DNA of 64,000 bases from an uncultured Lachnospiraceae bacterium. Lineage in GTDB: Bacteria > Bacillota > Clostridia > Lachnospirales > Lachnospiraceae. The notes beneath the pieces were generated by a model that had not been told where the DNA came from, ran no database searches, and worked only from the letters and a program-made list of their open reading frames with translations. How positions within the stretch are numbered: the first letter of the stretch is position 1; the number at the start of each line of letters is the position of its first letter. The stretch lies in contig CADBIU010000008.1 in the NCBI GenBank assembly GCA_902794825.1, positions 1-64,000 on the forward strand, written 5' to 3'. Below are positions 60,294-64,000 of the stretch, piece after piece. A program made the position numbers and the translations under genes.

Positions 60294-63200
60294 GTGAAAC
60301 AAGATGCGTTGCAGCAGACATCGAAATACGCGAAGGCGCACCAGCGCAAACGGCGTTGGTACAAGGCCGTCAGCTGTCTGGCGGCAGTGGTGGTGTTTTG
60401 CACGACCTATGCGTTGATTCTGCCTGCCATTACAATGGAACAGGACGCAAAGTGCGGCATCCCGGAGCACGTCCATGACGAGAGCTGCTACATAGTGGTC
60501 TCTGAGCCTCATGTCCACGACGAGAGCTGCTACGAGCTGGTGGGAGGCCACGCCCACACCGACGACTGCTACACCCTCCAGCGGGGCGAGCTGATCTGCG
60601 GTCAGGAGGAGCGCGAGGATCACCACCACACCGACGCTTGCTACACCGAGACCACCCGTGAGCTGACCTGCGGTCTGGAGGAGAGCGACGGCCACCAGCA
60701 TACCGATGAGTGCTACGCCTGGGAGCAGGTGCTCACCTGCGGTCAGGAGGAGTCCGAGGGCCAGCTGGTTCTGACCTGCAATCTGGAAGAGGGCAAGGTT
60801 ACCACCACGATCTCCGACACCCCCGTCTGCGGACTGGAGGAGCATACCCACACCCTTGCCTGCTGCTCCGACCCCGCCGCCGATGTGGAGACTGCGCAGA
60901 TCTGGGAGCGCGCCATAAAGAATGTGGAGCTGACCGGCGACTGGCGGGAGGACGTCATTGCCATTGCCAAGACTCAGCTGGACTATCAGGAGAGCGCAAA
61001 GAATTACATTGTGCTGGAGGACGGCGAGACCATCAAGGGCTATACCCGCTACGGCGCATGGTACGGCGACCCCTACGGCGACTGGTGCGCCATGTTTGCC
61101 TCCTTCGTCCTGAACTACGCCGAGGTGGAGGGTATCCCGCTGGACGCCAACTGTCAGCATTGGATCGAGACCCTCTCCAAGGAGGAGAACGACCTCTACC
61201 GCCCGGCGGACGAGTACCTGCCTCAGCCCGGCGACCTGGTCTTCTTCGACTTTGACATTGAGGACGAGGCGCCCACTGCCGATCACGTGGGTCTGGTGGT
61301 GGAGATCATGAACGACGAGGACGAGAACCCCATCAAGCTCAAGACCATCGAGGGCGACTCCTCTGATAAGGTGCAGTACGTCACCTATGAGCCGGACGAT
61401 CCCGCCATCCTCGGCTACGGCCAGCTGCCTGAGCAGGAGCCGGAAGACGAGGAGCCGGCGGAGCAGTTCGTCCTGACCGCCGAGAGCGAGGACGGCATTG
61501 CCGTCACCGTCACCGGCGATCCGGAGTCCCTGCCCTATCCTGTTGAGAAGATCACCCTCTCTGTCAAGCCTGTCACCGACGAGGATGTCATTGCCCTCTG
61601 GAAGCAGACGGTGGAAGAGGCGGGCGAGAACGCCGAAGAGGCATTCCTGCTGGATATTGCCCTGCTCCACGACAGAGAGGAGATCGAGCCTGCCGGCCCC
61701 GTTCAGGTCACCTTTGAGGGCGTGGAGATGGGAGACAACGATGAACTCACCGTATTCCACGTTGACGCGGAGAACGAGGAAACCGAGGACATGAACGCCG
61801 TCGTGGACGAAGCGGGCACTGTGGTGCTGGATACCGACCACTTCTCTGTCTATGGCGGACTGGTGAGTGTGTCAGGGCAAACTCAGAAGATGCCTCAGCC
61901 CGGGGAATATATATATTTGGATCTAAGTGCGCTTCATGGATACTATCCAGATGAGGGCTATACGCTTGGATTTTTTTACCATGATTCTCGTAACGGCGAA
62001 CATAAAGTCAAAGATTATGAAAATGTGGCAGAGAATCTGTTCAAAATTAAACTTGCTCATGATGTTGATGTGAACAAGGGCATCAATTTTTATCGACAAA
62101 GAAGTGATACAGAATCTTGGATACCGGGGGGCACGACTTTTCAAGCTGGAACAAATCTATATAAAATGACAAACTGGACAGAAGTTAATCAATGGACCGG
62201 TGAATGGGATGGCTCCTGGTATGTTGAAAGTCTGGCCGGCCAGACCATGGCCTTTGAAAACAAGAGCGGCGCAGCTCTGTCTGGGGTCAAGGCACGCTTC
62301 TATTCCAGCACAAGCAACAGCCCCATTGCAACGGTTGACGTCGGAACGGGATCAATTGCGGACGGGGCATATGCAACCTTTCAGATTCCGGAGAACTACG
62401 GTTCTTATGTCCAGTTTGTGACGCCAGACGACAACATCCTCGGCGATCAGTTCTCCTACTTCCTCGGCGAGGGCGTGGGCGAGAGCAACGTTGAGAGCTT
62501 CGTGTATAACAACACAACGAAGTACTGCTATAAGTACAAAAACAGTGCATCCGATTCCACATGGGGCGTCCCCGGTGACGGTGTTGAGATCCACACTGCG
62601 GAAGAGTTGGAGGCGTTCCTTACGGGCGACGGTGTCGTTGGAATTCTGGCCGCCGACTTCGCCTGCAGCAACGCCATCACGGTAAATGGCGACAAGACCC
62701 TGAACCTGAATGGCAGAACGATTACCTCCAGTGTGGAAAAGCTCTTTACCGTAGGTTCCGGCGCAACCCTGACGATCACTGATAATGTGGATGTTACGGA
62801 CAGCAAGACTACTGACGGTGGAAATAAGTATGGCAGGCAAGGTTCTATGACCGATTATGCGTTAACATACTATGTGACGGAATCCACCGCAAGCGAAACC
62901 GCAACGATGGAAACGCTTTATCAACATACGGTCAACTTTGGTAGCGCAGGTAAAATCGTCAGCAACAGCACTGGAGACAACGTCATTAACGTGACAGGCG
63001 GTACCCTGAATCTGGAGGGCGGCGTCATTTCCAGTAGCGGCAGTCACGCAGTTGTTCTTGATACGACTAATGGCGGCACCATGAATATGTCCGGCGGCCT
63101 GATCAAGGGCAAAAATGGTACCGCTGACGGAGCTGGAATCTACATGGGCAGCGGCAACCTTAACATGAGCGGCGGCTACATTGCAGGCGGCGCAAGCAAC

Positions 63201-64000
63201 AAGGGCGGCGGCATTTACATGAATTCCGGCACCATCAACCTTACTGATCATGCGGTAATTGCCGCAAATAACGCGACTTCAAATGGCGAAGGCGGCGGTA
63301 TCTACGTGAATTCCGGCGTGCTGAACCTCCATGGCGGTACAGTTGCGAGCAACTGGGTCGATAGTGGGGTCGACAGGTTCGACAGCAATGGCGGCGGTAT
63401 CTATGTGAAAAGCGGTACCATCAGCATGACGGACGGCTACGTGACCAACAACAGCCAATACGGTGGTAGAAATGATGCGTATGGTCAAAACGGCGGCGGC
63501 GGCATTGCGTTTAATGAAGCGCAGATGTATATGTCCGGCGGCTATATCACCGGTAACTATGCGCAAGAAGCCGGCGGCGGCGTATATGCTGGTTTTTGGC
63601 ATGCTAATGACGTTGGAGCCAGATTCGTTATGAGTGGCGGCACTGTTGCAAGCAACTATGCTCAAAATGGCGAGGGCGGCGGCATCCGAATCTCGGGCGG
63701 CACAGAGGGCGTTGTCTCCGGCCCCTCCGGCAGCACCGTATACATCACGAACAACACGACCATGACCGAGCAAGACTGGGGCGGCGGCGGCATCATGGTT
63801 CAGACGGAAGGCACATTTAACATCATGGATGTGCTGATCACCGATAACCATGCCCAGGGCTTTGGCGGCGGCGTGGCCTCCTGCCCCACCGGCGATGTCG
63901 ATGCTGTTTCCGATAAGGGCGCTGCGATCTTTGGTAATAAGGCAGACTGTTCTGTGGTTCGTCCTGCGGAAGGCGTGAAGAACTATGACCGTGACTTCAA
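60294..64000 (+). CDS. Giant surface protein: His/Cys repeats, CHAP domain and beta-helix repeats (partial)
   Basis: Open from GTG 60294 (GAGGAGGG 10 bases upstream) to the window edge, at least 1235 residues. In order: a basic start and one hydrophobic segment (AVSCLAAVVVFCTTYALILPA); six H-x-H-x-x-x-C units (HVHDESCY, HAHTDDCY, HHHTDACY, HQHTDECY, HTHTLACC) alternating with LxCGQEE units; a CHAP-like amidase domain with Cys in GDWCAMFASF (about 262) and His in ADHVGLVVEI (about 330); an acidic linker and beta domains; then from about residue 880 a right-handed beta-helix of Gly-rich rungs such as GGGIYMNSGTINLTD and MSGGYITGNYAQ. Probably a cell-surface adhesin or wall hydrolase. The C-terminal anchor is out of view. 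Confidence 0.88.
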   Translation, partial: MKQDALQQTSKYAKAHQRKRRWYKAVSCLAAVVVFCTTYALILPAITMEQDAKCGIPEHVHDESCYIVVSEPHVHDESCYELVGGHAHTDDCYTLQRGELICGQEEREDHHHTDACYTETTRELTCGLEESDGHQHTDECYAWEQVLTCGQEESEGQLVLTCNLEEGKVTTTISDTPVCGLEEHTHTLACCSDPAADVETAQIWERAIKNVELTGDWREDVIAIAKTQLDYQESAKNYIVLEDGETIKGYTRYGAWYGDPYGDWCAMFASFVLNYAEVEGIPLDANCQHWIETLSKEENDLYRPADEYLPQPGDLVFFDFDIEDEAPTADHVGLVVEIMNDEDENPIKLKTIEGDSSDKVQYVTYEPDDPAILGYGQLPEQEPEDEEPAEQFVLTAESEDGIAVTVTGDPESLPYPVEKITLSVKPVTDEDVIALWKQTVEEAGENAEEAFLLDIALLHDREEIEPAGPVQVTFEGVEMGDNDELTVFHVDAENEETEDMNAVVDEAGTVVLDTDHFSVYGGLVSVSGQTQKMPQPGEYIYLDLSALHGYYPDEGYTLGFFYHDSRNGEHKVKDYENVAENLFKIKLAHDVDVNKGINFYRQRSDTESWIPGGTTFQAGTNLYKMTNWTEVNQWTGEWDGSWYVESLAGQTMAFENKSGAALSGVKARFYSSTSNSPIATVDVGTGSIADGAYATFQIPENYGSYVQFVTPDDNILGDQFSYFLGEGVGESNVESFVYNNTTKYCYKYKNSASDSTWGVPGDGVEIHTAEELEAFLTGDGVVGILAADFACSNAITVNGDKTLNLNGRTITSSVEKLFTVGSGATLTITDNVDVTDSKTTDGGNKYGRQGSMTDYALTYYVTESTASETATMETLYQHTVNFGSAGKIVSNSTGDNVINVTGGTLNLEGGVISSSGSHAVVLDTTNGGTMNMSGGLIKGKNGTADGAGIYMGSGNLNMSGGYIAGGASNKGGGIYMNSGTINLTDHAVIAANNATSNGEGGGIYVNSGVLNLHGGTVASNWVDSGVDRFDSNGGGIYVKSGTISMTDGYVTNNSQYGGRNDAYGQNGGGGIAFNEAQMYMSGGYITGNYAQEAGGGVYAGFWHANDVGARFVMSGGTVASNYAQNGEGGGIRISGGTEGVVSGPSGSTVYITNNTTMTEQDWGGGGIMVQTEGTFNIMDVLITDNHAQGFGGGVASCPTGDVDAVSDKGAAIFGNKADCSVVRPAEGVKNYDRDF

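Noticed and set aside
60162..61841. 559-codon minus-strand open frame under the giant surface protein
   Set aside because: Leu/Val/Gly-rich antisense reading; the plus strand has continuous signal peptide, CHAP and repeat domains.

Overview
The window reads as part of a Gram-positive anaerobe of the class Clostridia, most likely a Lachnospiraceae-type gut or rumen bacterium. The reasons are an oxygen-independent ribonucleotide reductase (NrdD/NrdG), many lipoproteins with classical lipoboxes, LytR-CpsA-Psr and VanY/VanZ envelope proteins, NHLM-type peptide export genes, a glmS-class ribozyme, strong AGGAGG ribosome sites with frequent TTG/GTG starts, and moderate GC content (about half by eye). 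This is inference from gene content; no rRNA or tRNA gene was seen.

Layout. 0-6 kb: a truncated gene end, a decayed AEC-type transporter, a TlpA-like thioredoxin lipoprotein, a small secreted protein, a membrane SpoIIE/PP2C phosphatase and a truncated MATE pump. 6-11.5 kb: envelope polysaccharide genes (VanY-like peptidase, two family 2 glycosyltransferases, a DUF6020-type membrane protein, a broken acyltransferase). 11.5-17.4 kb: two tandem paralogues joining a metallo-beta-lactamase domain to 19 choline-binding-type repeats, the architecture of pneumococcal phosphorylcholine esterase Pce. 17.4-22.6 kb: a low-complexity lipoprotein, a CHASE2-PP2C phosphatase, RfbA and a small helical protein. 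22.6-34 kb: a tightly packed operon with an ABC transporter, a Cache-HAMP-PP2C phosphatase, a metallophosphatase, three NHLM export components (one broken through its Walker A motif), a signal-peptidase-like protein and an LCP protein. 34-38.5 kb: glmM-nagB-glmS behind a glmS-type self-cleaving ribozyme that lies in front of glmM rather than glmS. 38.5-46.5 kb: an IspD/TarI-type cytidylyltransferase, a transglutaminase lipoprotein, a phosphoribosyltransferase, VanZ, a HAD phosphatase, a YdcF/SanA-type protein, a TPR-DUF4037 pair and nrdG. 46.5-52 kb: nrdD fused to a C-terminal redoxin and preceded by two NrdR-box-like sites, then trxB and a large membrane protein. 52-57.2 kb: a defence island with a BsuBI/PstI-type restriction-modification pair facing an EcoRI-type methylase, a 46-residue ORF and a DUF262-HNH protein. 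57.4-59 kb: an insertion sequence with a frameshifted transposase. 59.2-64 kb: an adhesin locus (coiled-coil protein, signal peptidase I, giant CHAP/beta-helix surface protein running off the window).

Common themes. Most genes serve the cell envelope: sugar-nucleotide and hexosamine supply (RfbA, GlmM, GlmS), polymer assembly and attachment, wall hydrolysis and binding, and export. Three PP2C phosphatases share nearly the same catalytic domain but have different sensory N-termini, which suggests related outputs answering different envelope inputs. Four genes carry internal or terminal losses with clean flanking sequence; these are either recent lesions or assembly faults. Three genes have the segment around their stop codon duplicated immediately downstream.
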